Assembly (NCBI RefSeq): GCF_004153455.1
Contig: NZ_SDQE01000002.1
Location: 496,001 to 560,000, forward strand
Reading direction: 5' to 3'
Source of the DNA: Allopusillimonas ginsengisoli
Lineage (GTDB): Bacteria > Pseudomonadota > Gammaproteobacteria > Burkholderiales > Burkholderiaceae_B
Length of the DNA stretch: 64,000 bases
Numbering within the stretch: position 1 is the stretch's first letter; each line of letters starts with the position of its first letter. Of the stretch, positions 39,846 through 48,154 are shown piece after piece. The position numbers were made by a program, and so were the translations under genes. The notes below the pieces were generated by a model. That model ran no database searches. It was not told where the DNA came from and saw only the letters and a program-made list of their open reading frames with translations.

Positions 39846-41159
39846 TTGGGCTTACTAAGCGAAACACAGATCAAAGCGGCCAAGCCTGGCCAGAAGGAAT
39901 ACCTACTGAATGACGGGGACAATCTGTACCTGCGTGTGCGAACCACGGGTAAGGCCTGGATTTACCGTTACATGAAGGATAGCAAGCCCATCAAACTTGG
40001 GATGGGGCCATACCCGGAAGTTTCCCTCGCGCAGGCACGAGCCAAGGCATACGAAGCCAACAGTCAACGAGCCAATGGCCTGGACCCGAAAGAAGTCCGT
40101 GAGCACCAGGAAGAGCTGGCTCGAATCGCTCGTCTGCATACCTTCGAGTTACTAGCCCGCGCCTGGCACACCAGTGCCAAGAAAGACCGCGAATGGTCGG
40201 AGGACTACGCCCAGAAAGTCATCCGACATTTGGAAATCCACATCTTCCCATGGGTAGGACACAAACCAATTGAGGTGATTCTGCCCACAGAAATTGTCCG
40301 GTGCCTGCATCGTCCGAAGGATCGCGGCAATCTGGAAACTGCCCAGCGTGTGCGCGAGGCCGTTCAGCACGTCTACCAATACGCTGTAGACGTGGGAGCG
40401 CTGGAGCCGAGCAAGAATTTCGTCAACAAGAACACCGGCGGCCTGCCACCGCCACGCAGTCGGCATTTCGCAGCGATTACCGAACCTGCCCAACTTGGGC
40501 AACTGCTCCGCGATATTCGCAGCTACCACGGCCATTTCATCACGCGATGTGCATTGAGGCTTGCGCCCATGATGTTTCAGCGGCCGGGCCAGATCCGGCT
40601 CGCTGACTGGGAGGACATCAACTTTGAAGTTGAACTATGGCGCTGTCCGCCCGAGAAAATGAAGATGCGTGAGTGGCAAAAACGGGATAGCCGTACGCCG
40701 GCACACATCGTACCGCTACCTCGCCAGGCCTTGGAAGTTCTGCGGGAACTATATCCATTGACTGGCCCCACCGGCCCCGTGTTCCGTAGCATGTCACGAC
40801 GTTCGGAGAAAAGCCGCTACATCAGCGATAACACGATTAACGCGGCGCTGCGCACCATGGGCTATGACACGAAGGAAGAAATCACCGGTCACGGCTTTCG
40901 CGCCACAGCACGCACGATGATCCGCGAACATCTGGGCTGGGAGCCCGACGTCATCGAACGCCATCTGGCCCACACTTCAGACGAAGAGCTCGGCAGCAGT
41001 TATGACCGCGCAGCCTTCATTGCCCAGCGCAAAACGATGGTGCAGCAATGGGCCGACTTTCTGGATGAGCTGGAAGTTGGGCAGATGCCTATGCCCGAGG
41101 ACAACATACTGCAATTCATCCGTCATCGGCCACGGCCTGCGCTACGGGTCGGGACATGA
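39846..41159 (+). CDS. int: P4-type tyrosine integrase
   Basis: A 437-residue site-specific recombinase. The N-terminal arm-binding domain (LSETQIKAAKPGQKEYLLND, DNLYLRVRTTGKAWIYRY) and a SAM-like core-binding domain lead to the catalytic domain. That domain holds the first Arg region MFQRPGQIRLADWEDIN, the H-x-x-R box GHGFRATARTMI and the C-terminal LAHTSDEELGSSYDRAAF with the Tyr nucleophile. The frame is open back through the tRNA, but TTG 39846 with GGGGG nine bases before it is the likely start. It should excise and insert the element at tRNA-Phe. Complete, no frameshift seen. Confidence 0.9.
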   Translation: MGLLSETQIKAAKPGQKEYLLNDGDNLYLRVRTTGKAWIYRYMKDSKPIKLGMGPYPEVSLAQARAKAYEANSQRANGLDPKEVREHQEELARIARLHTFELLARAWHTSAKKDREWSEDYAQKVIRHLEIHIFPWVGHKPIEVILPTEIVRCLHRPKDRGNLETAQRVREAVQHVYQYAVDVGALEPSKNFVNKNTGGLPPPRSRHFAAITEPAQLGQLLRDIRSYHGHFITRCALRLAPMMFQRPGQIRLADWEDINFEVELWRCPPEKMKMREWQKRDSRTPAHIVPLPRQALEVLRELYPLTGPTGPVFRSMSRRSEKSRYISDNTINAALRTMGYDTKEEITGHGFRATARTMIREHLGWEPDVIERHLAHTSDEELGSSYDRAAFIAQRKTMVQQWADFLDELEVGQMPMPEDNILQFIRHRPRPALRVGT

Positions 41160-41232
41160 CGAAACTTAGGGCATTGCTATCTGGTGGCAATGCTCAAGTG
41201 ACGACTGACTGTATCTCCCAAGGAACCTACCC

Positions 41233-41526
41233 ATGAATGAGTCCCTTTCTGAAGTCATCCGCATCCGAGTGACTCCCTCCCATGCCGCTCGTCTGGGCGA
41301 GGCGGCAGCTCTCTCAGGGCTGTCCCTCTCGGATTACATGAGGAGGCGACTGTCCGCCGATGACATGCTGCAGGAAGAATTGACGCTGTTGCGTCAGATC
41401 GTGGCAGACCTGGGTCATCTGCGCGATACCCGTCTGGCCGCCATCGAAACCGCCCATCTGCTGCGCGCCATGGCCAAGCCTGAACACATTGCCATCGCGC
41501 AACAAACACTGCAGCATCAACGCTGA
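41233..41526 (+). CDS. Small mobilisation-type protein (ribbon-helix-helix, MobC/TraJ-like)
   Basis: A 97-residue protein. The N-terminus (SEVIRIRVTPSHAARLGEAA and LSGLSLSDYMRRRLSADD) looks like the ribbon-helix-helix DNA-binding fold found in relaxosome accessory proteins (MobC, TraJ). The rest is helical (LTLLRQIVADLGHL). The ribosome site AGGA precedes ATG 41233. A diverged copy of its last 21 codons lies beyond the toxin-antitoxin pair. It might bind an oriT or act as a regulator. No relaxase gene is nearby. Confidence 0.6.
   Translation: MNESLSEVIRIRVTPSHAARLGEAAALSGLSLSDYMRRRLSADDMLQEELTLLRQIVADLGHLRDTRLAAIETAHLLRAMAKPEHIAIAQQTLQHQR
41461..41526 (+). repeat. Direct repeat, copy 1 (3' end of the mobilisation-type gene)
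   Basis: The last 22 codons of the gene, from CTG 41461 to TGA 41526, are repeated with several mismatches at 42287-42352. The two copies flank the toxin-antitoxin pair. Confidence 0.85.
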
Positions 41527-41571
41527 TTCTTACTGGACGTAGTCAAACTATCCCTGAAATGGTATATTAAC

Positions 41572-41937
41572 GTGAAGCCTGCCCCTATAAAACCGCTTTT
41601 TTGGCTTGGTAGCAGCAAGAAAGATCTGCTGGCGTTACCTGTGCCAGTACGGAAATTCTTTGGCCATGTTCTTGATACCGCCCAACGAGGTGAACAGCAC
41701 GAAGCAGTAAAGGTGCTGAGTGGCTTCGGCAGCGCAGGTGTACTGGAGATCATCGAAGACGACTCCGGCAGCACATACCGAACCGTCTACACCGTGCGGT
41801 TCTCTGAGGCCGTGTTTGTGCTGCATGTCTTTCAAAAGAAGAGCAAGCGCGGTATTGAAACGCCCAAGCCAGATATGGACATCATTCGCCAGCGCCTCAA
41901 AGCCGCCGCCCTCGTTGCTCAGGAGTTGAAAAAATGA
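41572..41937 (+). CDS. RelE/HigB-type (phage Gp49-like) toxin
   Basis: A 121-residue protein of the Gp49/HigB family of mRNA-cleaving toxins. Seen: PLFWLGSSKKDLLALPVPV near the start, the core strand segment SGSTYRTVYTVRFSEAVFVLHVFQKKSKRG (in parts: YRTVYTVRF and FVLHVFQKKSKRG) and a basic C-terminus. The start is GTG 41572 with no clear ribosome site; TAGTCA/TATATT at 41540-41568 (17-bp spacer) would give a nearly leaderless transcript. The antitoxin ATG overlaps its stop by four bases. This toxin-first order is typical of HigBA-like pairs. It probably helps keep the element in the host. Confidence 0.82.
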   Translation: MKPAPIKPLFWLGSSKKDLLALPVPVRKFFGHVLDTAQRGEQHEAVKVLSGFGSAGVLEIIEDDSGSTYRTVYTVRFSEAVFVLHVFQKKSKRGIETPKPDMDIIRQRLKAAALVAQELKK

Positions 41938-42269
41938 CTAAACGCATTGTTGCAGGAGTTGAAATCGAGGCCAGCTCGGGCAATGTATTCGCAGACCTCG
42001 GCCTACCCGATGCCGAGAAGCTACAGATCAAATCGGGGCTGACTACCGAAATCGCCAAAGCCATTCGGGAGCGTGGACTTACCCAAGTCGAAGCGGCACA
42101 GCGCATGGGTCTGACACAACCCAAAGTATCGAGTCTGCTGCGCGGTGAGTTCTCAAATCTATCCGAGCGCAAGCTGATGGACTGCCTGAACCGCCTGGGC
42201 TATGACATAGAAATTCGCCTGCGTAAAACACCGGAGACAGTCGGCCATCTGATGCTGACTCATGCCTAA
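41934..42269 (+). CDS. XRE-type antitoxin with helix-turn-helix
   Basis: A 111-residue protein. A helix-turn-helix of the Cro/C1 class can be seen at about residues 50-75 (LTQVEAAQRMGLTQPKVSSL). The first 40 residues (GNVFADLGLPDAEKLQIKSG) are the usual opening of HigA-type and 'nucleoid' XRE antitoxins. It overlaps the toxin stop by four bases (ATGA), so the pair is one operon. It probably binds the toxin and represses the promoter near 41540. Confidence 0.85.
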   Translation: MTKRIVAGVEIEASSGNVFADLGLPDAEKLQIKSGLTTEIAKAIRERGLTQVEAAQRMGLTQPKVSSLLRGEFSNLSERKLMDCLNRLGYDIEIRLRKTPETVGHLMLTHA

Positions 42270-42286
42270 GACTATAGCCGTACAGG

Positions 42287-42352
42287 CTGCGGGCCATGGC
42301 CAAGCCTGAACAAATCGCCATCGCCCAACAGAATCTCCAGCGTCAACGCTGA
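42287..42352 (+). pseudogene. 3'-end remnant of the mobilisation-type gene (direct repeat, copy 2)
   Basis: CTG 42287 to TGA 42352 would encode LRAMAKPEQIAIAQQNLQRQR, against LRAMAKPEHIAIAQQTLQHQR at the end of the gene at 41233. No start or upstream part is present. It shows that the toxin-antitoxin pair was inserted at, or recombined into, the end of this gene. Confidence 0.8.
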
Positions 42353-42405
42353 TTCGTCCTCGGCCTGTTCCAAGGCCTGCCGTACCCATTCCCGGAGACA
42401 TCTTC

Positions 42406-43071
42406 ATGCACACCCTTCCCGCCTTGCGGGCTGGGGCGCTGGCGCTCGCCTGCGTCCTGGCTCCTGTCACTCATGCTGCCGACACCGCTGACCTGCTCAC
42501 GGGCGTCCCCCGCCTAGCCTGCGAAGCAACGCTCTGCCTGTCTTCCAGCTTGCGACCGGGCGAATGCAGTCCATCCCTGGACCACTACTTCGACATCAGG
42601 AAGTACAACAAGCACGGCCTGGACTGGTCTGCTACCGTCTCAGCGAGACGTTCCTTTCTATCCCAGTGTCCCGCGTCCGGCGACTCAGGCATGTCAGAGC
42701 GCATTGATGCCATATCACGCGGTGCTGGCAAATGCGACGCGGAATTCTTGAACCAAACCTATGCCGATACGGCGTACAAATGGCGCAAGCGTGAATACGG
42801 CGGTGACAGCGGTCAGACCGTCTACGAAGTCCATCCGCTACCTACAGTCACACTCGACCAGCTACCCACCTATTGTGTCGTTTACAACGATCACGCCTGG
42901 ACGTATGAGCTGTCTGTACGCTACGTCGGCAGGCCAACCATGGGCGGGCATTGGGTCAAAGCCGAAGAATTCGAAGCGGCACAAGCCAAATGGGATGCCG
43001 ACCATAGCGGGTTATGGGCGAAAGGCTGGAATTTTTCCCTAACGAATCCCAGACACCGGCGTGGACGCTGA
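42406..43071 (+). CDS. TrbM/KikA-like conjugal transfer protein
   Basis: A 221-residue periplasmic protein. A signal peptide (LRAGALALACVLAPVTHAAD) is followed by several Cys (LACEATLCLSSS, GECSPSL) that match the TrbM/KikA/MpfK family of conjugative plasmids. GGAGA before ATG 42406 supports the start. It leads directly into virB1 with a 43083 start 12 bp after its stop, so it heads the virB-like operon. Its exact role in mating is unknown even in IncP and IncN plasmids, where it improves transfer. Confidence 0.75.
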   Translation: MHTLPALRAGALALACVLAPVTHAADTADLLTGVPRLACEATLCLSSSLRPGECSPSLDHYFDIRKYNKHGLDWSATVSARRSFLSQCPASGDSGMSERIDAISRGAGKCDAEFLNQTYADTAYKWRKREYGGDSGQTVYEVHPLPTVTLDQLPTYCVVYNDHAWTYELSVRYVGRPTMGGHWVKAEEFEAAQAKWDADHSGLWAKGWNFSLTNPRHRRGR

Positions 43072-43082
43072 AGGAGCCAGGC

Positions 43083-43748
43083 ATGATCGCAGAAATAGCA
43101 GCCTTGGCCCTCACCTGCGCGCCCAACATCCACCCAGTCACCCTGCATGCACTGATTCGTCATGAATCCCGAGTCCAGCAGTACGCCATCGGCGTCAACC
43201 GCAAGGGCCAGCACCTTCGACGGCAACCTCAAACCTTGGCCGAAGCGACCACAGTCGCTGATCGCCTCATTGACCAAGGCATTGACTTCGATGCCGGGCT
43301 GGGACAGATCAATGTTCGCAACTGGGCGTGGTTGAATCTGGATAGCAAGACCGTCTTTGATCCCTGCCGCAACTTGGCGGCTGCCCAGACAGTACTGGCA
43401 GAGTGCTATGCCAGAGCGCTACCCCGACAGACGGACCCGCAGCATGCCTTACGCGCCGCACTGTCCTGCTACAACACCGGCAATTTCAAGCGTGGTTTCA
43501 CCAATGGCTATGTCGGCAAAGTACTGGCCCAAGCCAAGATCAAGGTTCCTGCCTTGGCACCGTTGAAAAACGAAACGGCCGAGCCCGCGACAAAGGCCAC
43601 GCCGGCAGAGCCAGCGCAGAAACCCGATCAAGGACCACCGGCTCCACCAGAAGGCGCACCGGACGGTTTCAGCGCCAATCCGGCAACCGACGGTTTTTCA
43701 CAAACGCGTGACGACGAGCCAGAAAGCAGCGCTAACTCCGACACCTGA
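43083..43748 (+). CDS. virB1: VirB1-type lytic transglycosylase
   Basis: A 221-residue muramidase-like protein that opens peptidoglycan for the secretion channel. Seen: ALIRHESRVQQYAIGVNRKG with the catalytic Glu, then the FDAGLGQINVRNW region of the SLT fold, and SCYNTGNFKRGFTNGYVGKV. The C-terminal 60 residues are Pro/Ala-rich and probably unstructured. AGGAG fixes ATG 43083. The first residues are hydrophobic (EIAALALTC), but a classical signal peptide is weak. It stands directly before virB2. Confidence 0.88.
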   Translation: MIAEIAALALTCAPNIHPVTLHALIRHESRVQQYAIGVNRKGQHLRRQPQTLAEATTVADRLIDQGIDFDAGLGQINVRNWAWLNLDSKTVFDPCRNLAAAQTVLAECYARALPRQTDPQHALRAALSCYNTGNFKRGFTNGYVGKVLAQAKIKVPALAPLKNETAEPATKATPAEPAQKPDQGPPAPPEGAPDGFSANPATDGFSQTRDDEPESSANSDT

Positions 43749-43838
43749 CGCACTTTTGGCCAACGTGGCCGCGCTTATTCCTTTTCTTACCAACCACCAC
43801 CCCTGCGCCACTTGGTCCCCAGGGGCAGGAGTCTTTAC

Positions 43839-44159
43839 ATGTCTCTACTGACACGCATCAAGAACGCTATGTCCTTCCTACGGATCATCAGTAAACCGAC
43901 TACAGCCGCACTACTGCTCGGTATCCATCAGGCTGCATTTGCACAATCCATCGGCGGACTTTCCCGAGCGCAAACGACATTGCAGACCCTCCGAGACAAT
44001 CTGGATGTCATCCTGCCCATTGCGGCCATCATCATCGGCGTCATCATTTTTGTACTGTATTCCGCAGAGGTCATGCGTAAAGACGATGCCATTCGTTGGG
44101 GCATTGGCGTGCTGCTGGCCGGATCCGTTGCCGAACTGGTTGTGTTGCTTTGGAGGTAA
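43839..44159 (+). CDS. virB2: VirB2-type pilin
   Basis: A 106-residue major pilin precursor. A long N-terminal signal (MSFLRIISKPTTAALLLGIHQAAFAQ, in parts: TTAALLLGIHQAAFA) ends near residue 36. The mature part has two hydrophobic helices (ILPIAAIIIGVIIFVLYSA and WGIGVLLAGSVAELVVLLW) with a charged loop (EVMRKDDA), as usual for this family. GGGGCAGGAG before ATG 43839 is a strong ribosome site. virB3 begins three bases after its stop. Confidence 0.88.
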   Translation: MSLLTRIKNAMSFLRIISKPTTAALLLGIHQAAFAQSIGGLSRAQTTLQTLRDNLDVILPIAAIIIGVIIFVLYSAEVMRKDDAIRWGIGVLLAGSVAELVVLLWR

Positions 44160-44162
44160 GCC

Positions 44163-44483
44163 ATGGCAACCAACACCTATCCGGTCTTTAGAGGACTGGG
44201 CCGCAAGGCCACCTTCATGGGCGTTCCCACCAAGCTATTACTGGGTGCCTTTACCTGCGTAGCCATAGTCGCCATGACGGCAGGTCTGGCCTGGTGGGGC
44301 TTGCTCTTCATCGTCATACCCACGCTCGCCATTCTCACCCGCGATGATGATAAAGCGCTGGATGTGCTGTGGCTCGAATTGAAAACGCGACGACGCAATC
44401 GCAATCAACGCTTCTGGCAGGGCTCCAGTTACGCCCTGCAAGGCTATCACCGGCGTCGGCCCTGGCGCTCGCTCATCAAGTAA
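44163..44483 (+). CDS. virB3: VirB3-type inner-membrane protein
   Basis: A 106-residue subunit of the inner-membrane complex. The opening TYPVFRGLGRKATFMGVPT is typical of VirB3. It is followed by two close hydrophobic helices (LLGAFTCVAIVAMTAGL and WWGLLFIVIPTLAILT) and a basic tail. GGAGG precedes ATG 44163. In this family VirB3 works together with VirB4, and the next gene begins 12 bp downstream. Confidence 0.9.
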   Translation: MATNTYPVFRGLGRKATFMGVPTKLLLGAFTCVAIVAMTAGLAWWGLLFIVIPTLAILTRDDDKALDVLWLELKTRRRNRNQRFWQGSSYALQGYHRRRPWRSLIK

Positions 44484-44494
44484 AGGATGTTTCC

Positions 44495-46939
44495 GTGACT
44501 GCTGCTACCACCCTGGCCGTGGACGAACGGCGCGTCTCGCGCTATCTGCCCTACTCCCACCATGTCACCGACCAGATCATTGCCTGCGACAACCATGAAT
44601 ACCTGGCGGTCATTAAGGTAACGGGCCGTGCGCCGGATGCCTATGCACAAGATGAGCTGAAGGATTGGATCGAAGCGCTGCATAACGTACTACGCGGCTT
44701 GCCCATGGGATCGCTTGGCCTGTACTCCCACATCGTGCGCCGCCGCGTCACGGAATACCCCGACAGCACTTTCAGCCAGCCCTTTGCTTCCCGGTTCGAT
44801 GCTGCCTACCGTGCCACGTTCGATGCCTCGGGCCTCATGATTAACGATCTATACCTGACGGTGCTTATTCACCCAGTACAGGATCCAATACTGGGTACAT
44901 TCGCCAGTCTGGAAAAAGCCGACGCGCCACGCATTGCGCACTGGCAAGCCGAATCCATCGAACGCCTGAACGGCATCATACGTGCCTTGAGCGCTGGCCT
45001 GTACCGCTACGATCCACAAACCCTGAGCATCGTAGATCGCAAGGGCTTTGCCTTCAGCGAAGCCGCCGAGTTCCTGGGATTTCTGCTTTCCGGTACGCAC
45101 CGGCCCGTACCAATCAGCCGAGAACGCTTGCGTGACACGCTGCCCTACGCCAGACCGATCTTTGGCCGCCATGGAGAATTGGGCGAACTGCGTACCGTCG
45201 CCAGCTCCCGCATCTTCGGCATGATGGAGCTGCGCGACTACCCGGAAGCCACAAAACCGGGACACCTGGATCGGCTACTGGGCCTGCCGCACGAATTCGT
45301 GCTCACCCAATCGTGGGGCAGCCATACTGGGGCCGCAGCCAAGAAGCTGGTCAAGAAGCATCACAAGCTACTGGTCGATTCCGGCGACGATTCGATCAGC
45401 CAGGTCACCCAACTGACTGAGGCCATGGACGACCTGACGTCAGCGCGCCTGGGTCTGGGCGACCATCACGCCACGATGCTGATTTATGGCGACACGGCTG
45501 AAGGGGTGCGCCAGGCCTTGGCCCAGACCGCCACGGCGCTGGCCGAAGAGGCGGTCGGCTTCCGGCCACTGGATCGAGCGCTGGAAGCCGGATTCTGGGC
45601 GCAACTGCCCGGTAATTGGCACTGGCGGCCACGCCCGGTGCCCATCACATCGCTCAACTTCCTGTGTTTTTCCAGCCTGCATAACCAGTTGACCGGCAAA
45701 CCGGTCGGCAACCCCTGGGGGCCAGCGGTCACGCTGCTCAAAACTCAAACCGGCAGCCCGTTCTTCTTTAACTTCCATGCCTCTACCGAGGACTTGGACG
45801 AAACCGGAAAGCGTCGTCCGGGCAACACCATGATCATTGGGATGACCGGCACGGGTAAAACCGTGCTGCAGGGAATGCTACTCACCCAGGCGCAGAAGTT
45901 TGGCGCAACGTGTGTTGTCTGGGACAAGGATCAGGGCATGCAGGTGCTCATCATGGCGCTGGGCGGCCGCTACTTCAACATCCGACTTGGTGAAGCAACA
46001 GGCTGGAATCCGTTCCAGATGGAGCCTACCAAAGGCAACGTCGCCTTTATGGTGCGCCTGGTCGTATTCCTGGCCGAGCGCCGGGGCGAAGCAGTCACCA
46101 CACGGCAGCAGGCCGAGATCACGCAGGCCGTGCAGCAGCTAACCACCCTGATCGATCGAGAGGCCCGCACGCTATCGACTTTAAATACCTTGCTGCCCAA
46201 TCCTTACAGTGAGGATGACACCACGAGCACCATCCATGCTCGCCTGGCCCCTTGGTGCCAGGGCGGTGAATACGGCTGGGTGTTCGATAACCCTACCGAT
46301 GAACTGAGTCTAGCCACGGATACGGGCGAACCTGCCATCTTCGGATTTGATCTGACCGAACTACTCGATGATGACGCGGTACGGGGCGCAGCCACGATGT
46401 ATCTGAAGCACCGCATTGATGCCCTGCACGATGGCCGACGCATCATCAATCTGTACGACGAGTGCCAGCACCCGTTGAAGGACAGGCATTTTCAGGAAGA
46501 CATGCAAGATGCCAGCCGCACCATCCGCAAGAAAAACGGCGTGCTGGCCTTCGCTACCCAGGAGCCGGGGGCTATCACGGACAACCCGGTCGGCCCCTCC
46601 CTGGTTCAGCAGACAGCCACCTTGATTCTGCTGCCCAATCCCAGAGCCAAGGCCCGCGACTACATCGAGGGCTTCGGCCTGTCGCCCACTGAATTCGAAC
46701 TGTTGAAGTCTTTGGGCGAGGCCAGCCGTAAATTTCTCGTCAAGCAAGGTTCAAGCGTCACGGTCGCGCAACTGGACTTGTCCGGCTGCGAAGACGAATT
46801 GCTGGTGTTCTCTGGCAGCCCCGACATGGCCGAGATAGCCGAGCAGGCCGTGACCCAGGCCGGGCGTGATCCGGCCGCCTGGCTACCCGTGTACCTGGAC
46901 ACCGTCAAACAAAACCGTCAGTTAACCGCCCTCTCATAA
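44495..46939 (+). CDS. virB4: VirB4-type secretion ATPase
   Basis: An 814-residue ATPase that powers pilus assembly and substrate transfer at the cytoplasmic base. The Walker A MIIGMTGTGKTVLQG lies near residue 450 and the Walker B-like RRIINLYDECQHPL further on. The motif LAFATQEPGAITDNPVG is the usual Gln motif of VirB4. I start at GTG 44495, because AAGGA lies seven bases before it; the open frame further upstream overlaps virB3. The domain layout and size are normal for the family. Confidence 0.93.
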   Translation: MTAATTLAVDERRVSRYLPYSHHVTDQIIACDNHEYLAVIKVTGRAPDAYAQDELKDWIEALHNVLRGLPMGSLGLYSHIVRRRVTEYPDSTFSQPFASRFDAAYRATFDASGLMINDLYLTVLIHPVQDPILGTFASLEKADAPRIAHWQAESIERLNGIIRALSAGLYRYDPQTLSIVDRKGFAFSEAAEFLGFLLSGTHRPVPISRERLRDTLPYARPIFGRHGELGELRTVASSRIFGMMELRDYPEATKPGHLDRLLGLPHEFVLTQSWGSHTGAAAKKLVKKHHKLLVDSGDDSISQVTQLTEAMDDLTSARLGLGDHHATMLIYGDTAEGVRQALAQTATALAEEAVGFRPLDRALEAGFWAQLPGNWHWRPRPVPITSLNFLCFSSLHNQLTGKPVGNPWGPAVTLLKTQTGSPFFFNFHASTEDLDETGKRRPGNTMIIGMTGTGKTVLQGMLLTQAQKFGATCVVWDKDQGMQVLIMALGGRYFNIRLGEATGWNPFQMEPTKGNVAFMVRLVVFLAERRGEAVTTRQQAEITQAVQQLTTLIDREARTLSTLNTLLPNPYSEDDTTSTIHARLAPWCQGGEYGWVFDNPTDELSLATDTGEPAIFGFDLTELLDDDAVRGAATMYLKHRIDALHDGRRIINLYDECQHPLKDRHFQEDMQDASRTIRKKNGVLAFATQEPGAITDNPVGPSLVQQTATLILLPNPRAKARDYIEGFGLSPTEFELLKSLGEASRKFLVKQGSSVTVAQLDLSGCEDELLVFSGSPDMAEIAEQAVTQAGRDPAAWLPVYLDTVKQNRQLTALS

Positions 46940-46950
46940 GAAGGTAGCCT

Positions 46951-47508
46951 ATGAAACCAGATATTCATGATCGGGAAAAGCAGCTAGCAGCGCTTGAACA
47001 CAACCAGCGCCAAGCACAGGCCCGCGACGATTTGCAAGCAACGAAAGATCAGGACTTCTATGCCCGCCTGGGGCTTTCCGGTCCGGACGCCGAAGCGGAC
47101 ACCCCAGATGATGCTTTTGTCGTTTCCATCCACTGCGAACGCTGGACACTTTCAGATCTGGAAGCAGGTGGAGTCAGTACCCACGACATCGAGCTCGACC
47201 GCGTCACCTTCAATGCCGATGACTTGGCGCGCCATAGCCGGGATTACGGAATTTCCGAACCATCGAGCACCGATCCCAGCATGACCCCGAACATCTGGTT
47301 CCGTTCCACGTATCCGCGCGAAGATCGTGCTTACTTTAAGCAAGGTGTAGAAAAATATTACAGCCTACACATCCACGAAGTGAACGGCCACCCACCTGGC
47401 TCCGCCGAGTATCAACGGGTGGCTGACTTGGTCGGCGTCCGCTTTGATCAAGCCGTACTAAGGCAGGAGCAGGAGCTCGAACAAGACGGGCCAGACCTAT
47501 GCTCATGA
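46951..47508 (+). CDS. Hypothetical protein between virB4 and virB5
   Basis: A 185-residue soluble, acidic protein (MKPDIHDREKQLAALEHNQR) with no signal peptide, no membrane helix and no motif that I recognise. AAGGT precedes ATG 46951, 11 bp after virB4, so it belongs to the operon. The middle has several Asp/Glu-rich turns. It could be a regulator or an accessory of the transfer system. The stop overlaps the next small frame. Confidence 0.55.
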   Translation: MKPDIHDREKQLAALEHNQRQAQARDDLQATKDQDFYARLGLSGPDAEADTPDDAFVVSIHCERWTLSDLEAGGVSTHDIELDRVTFNADDLARHSRDYGISEPSSTDPSMTPNIWFRSTYPREDRAYFKQGVEKYYSLHIHEVNGHPPGSAEYQRVADLVGVRFDQAVLRQEQELEQDGPDLCS

Positions 47509-47690
47509 ATCCATTCAGCCTCCAACATATCCCTGCTCCGAATGACGACATGGGCGTACTTTGTCGGTACATCCTGAAACATAAACAAGCGCCCGACTGG
47601 CTTACAAAGGCTGGGCACGTTTGCAGCGTGACCGATGCCTGGGCAGCATTCAAACGCAGCCCGGCCCACCCCAACAACCGTTCACCATAG
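47499..47690 (+). CDS. Possible small protein
   Basis: A 63-residue frame starting ATG 47499 inside the end of the preceding gene (ten-base overlap, ATGCTCATGA). It has no clear ribosome site and no known motif, with a central AWAAFKRSPAHPNN tail. The tight overlap and the lack of another gene up to 47699 make coding plausible, but evidence is thin. Confidence 0.35.
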   Translation: MLMNPFSLQHIPAPNDDMGVLCRYILKHKQAPDWLTKAGHVCSVTDAWAAFKRSPAHPNNRSP

Positions 47691-47698
47691 GAAACCCA

Positions 47699-48076
47699 AT
47701 GAATCGACGACATTTCATCACTGCCGCTGGTGTCAGCGCCTTAGCAATTCTTGCGGGCTGCAAGACTGAGCCCAACGGAGAAAAATTCATCGGGTACTGG
47801 TTTTCGGACAATGGTCGCTATCCCCCAACCCTGGTTCACATTGAACGCAATGGCGACAGTTTTCTATTCACAGAAACCGCCTGGAATAATCTAGGCAAGG
47901 TTGGCTACCAATCCAATACTGCGCCTGCCACGCTCAAGGATTCAGACAATATTCTCGTAGTAGCCGACGCTGCTCAGGTGGCCTACAAAGAAGCAGATGA
48001 TGAGATTGTTTCTGACAGCCTGAAGGCCCGGCGCATCACAGAAGCCGAATACCAAGCCGCCATTTCGAGAAAGTAG
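47699..48076 (+). CDS. Small lipoprotein, possible entry-exclusion protein
   Basis: A 125-residue protein. A signal peptide with a twin-Arg-like start (MNRRHFITAAG) ends in the lipobox LAGC, so it is an acylated protein. AGGA fixes ATG 47699. Between virB4 and virB5 many conjugative plasmids carry a small lipoprotein (Eex) that blocks entry of the same plasmid. The position supports that role here, but there is no sequence proof. The mature part has YWFSDNGRYPPTLVHIERNG and is otherwise unrecognised. Confidence 0.65.
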   Translation: MNRRHFITAAGVSALAILAGCKTEPNGEKFIGYWFSDNGRYPPTLVHIERNGDSFLFTETAWNNLGKVGYQSNTAPATLKDSDNILVVADAAQVAYKEADDEIVSDSLKARRITEAEYQAAISRK

Positions 48077-48154
48077 ACCTTTACCGCTCGTTCCCGAGTA
48101 CGGCACCAAAAGCGGCGACCCCGTTCGCCGTCATCATTTCCCCCTGGAGTCCTC

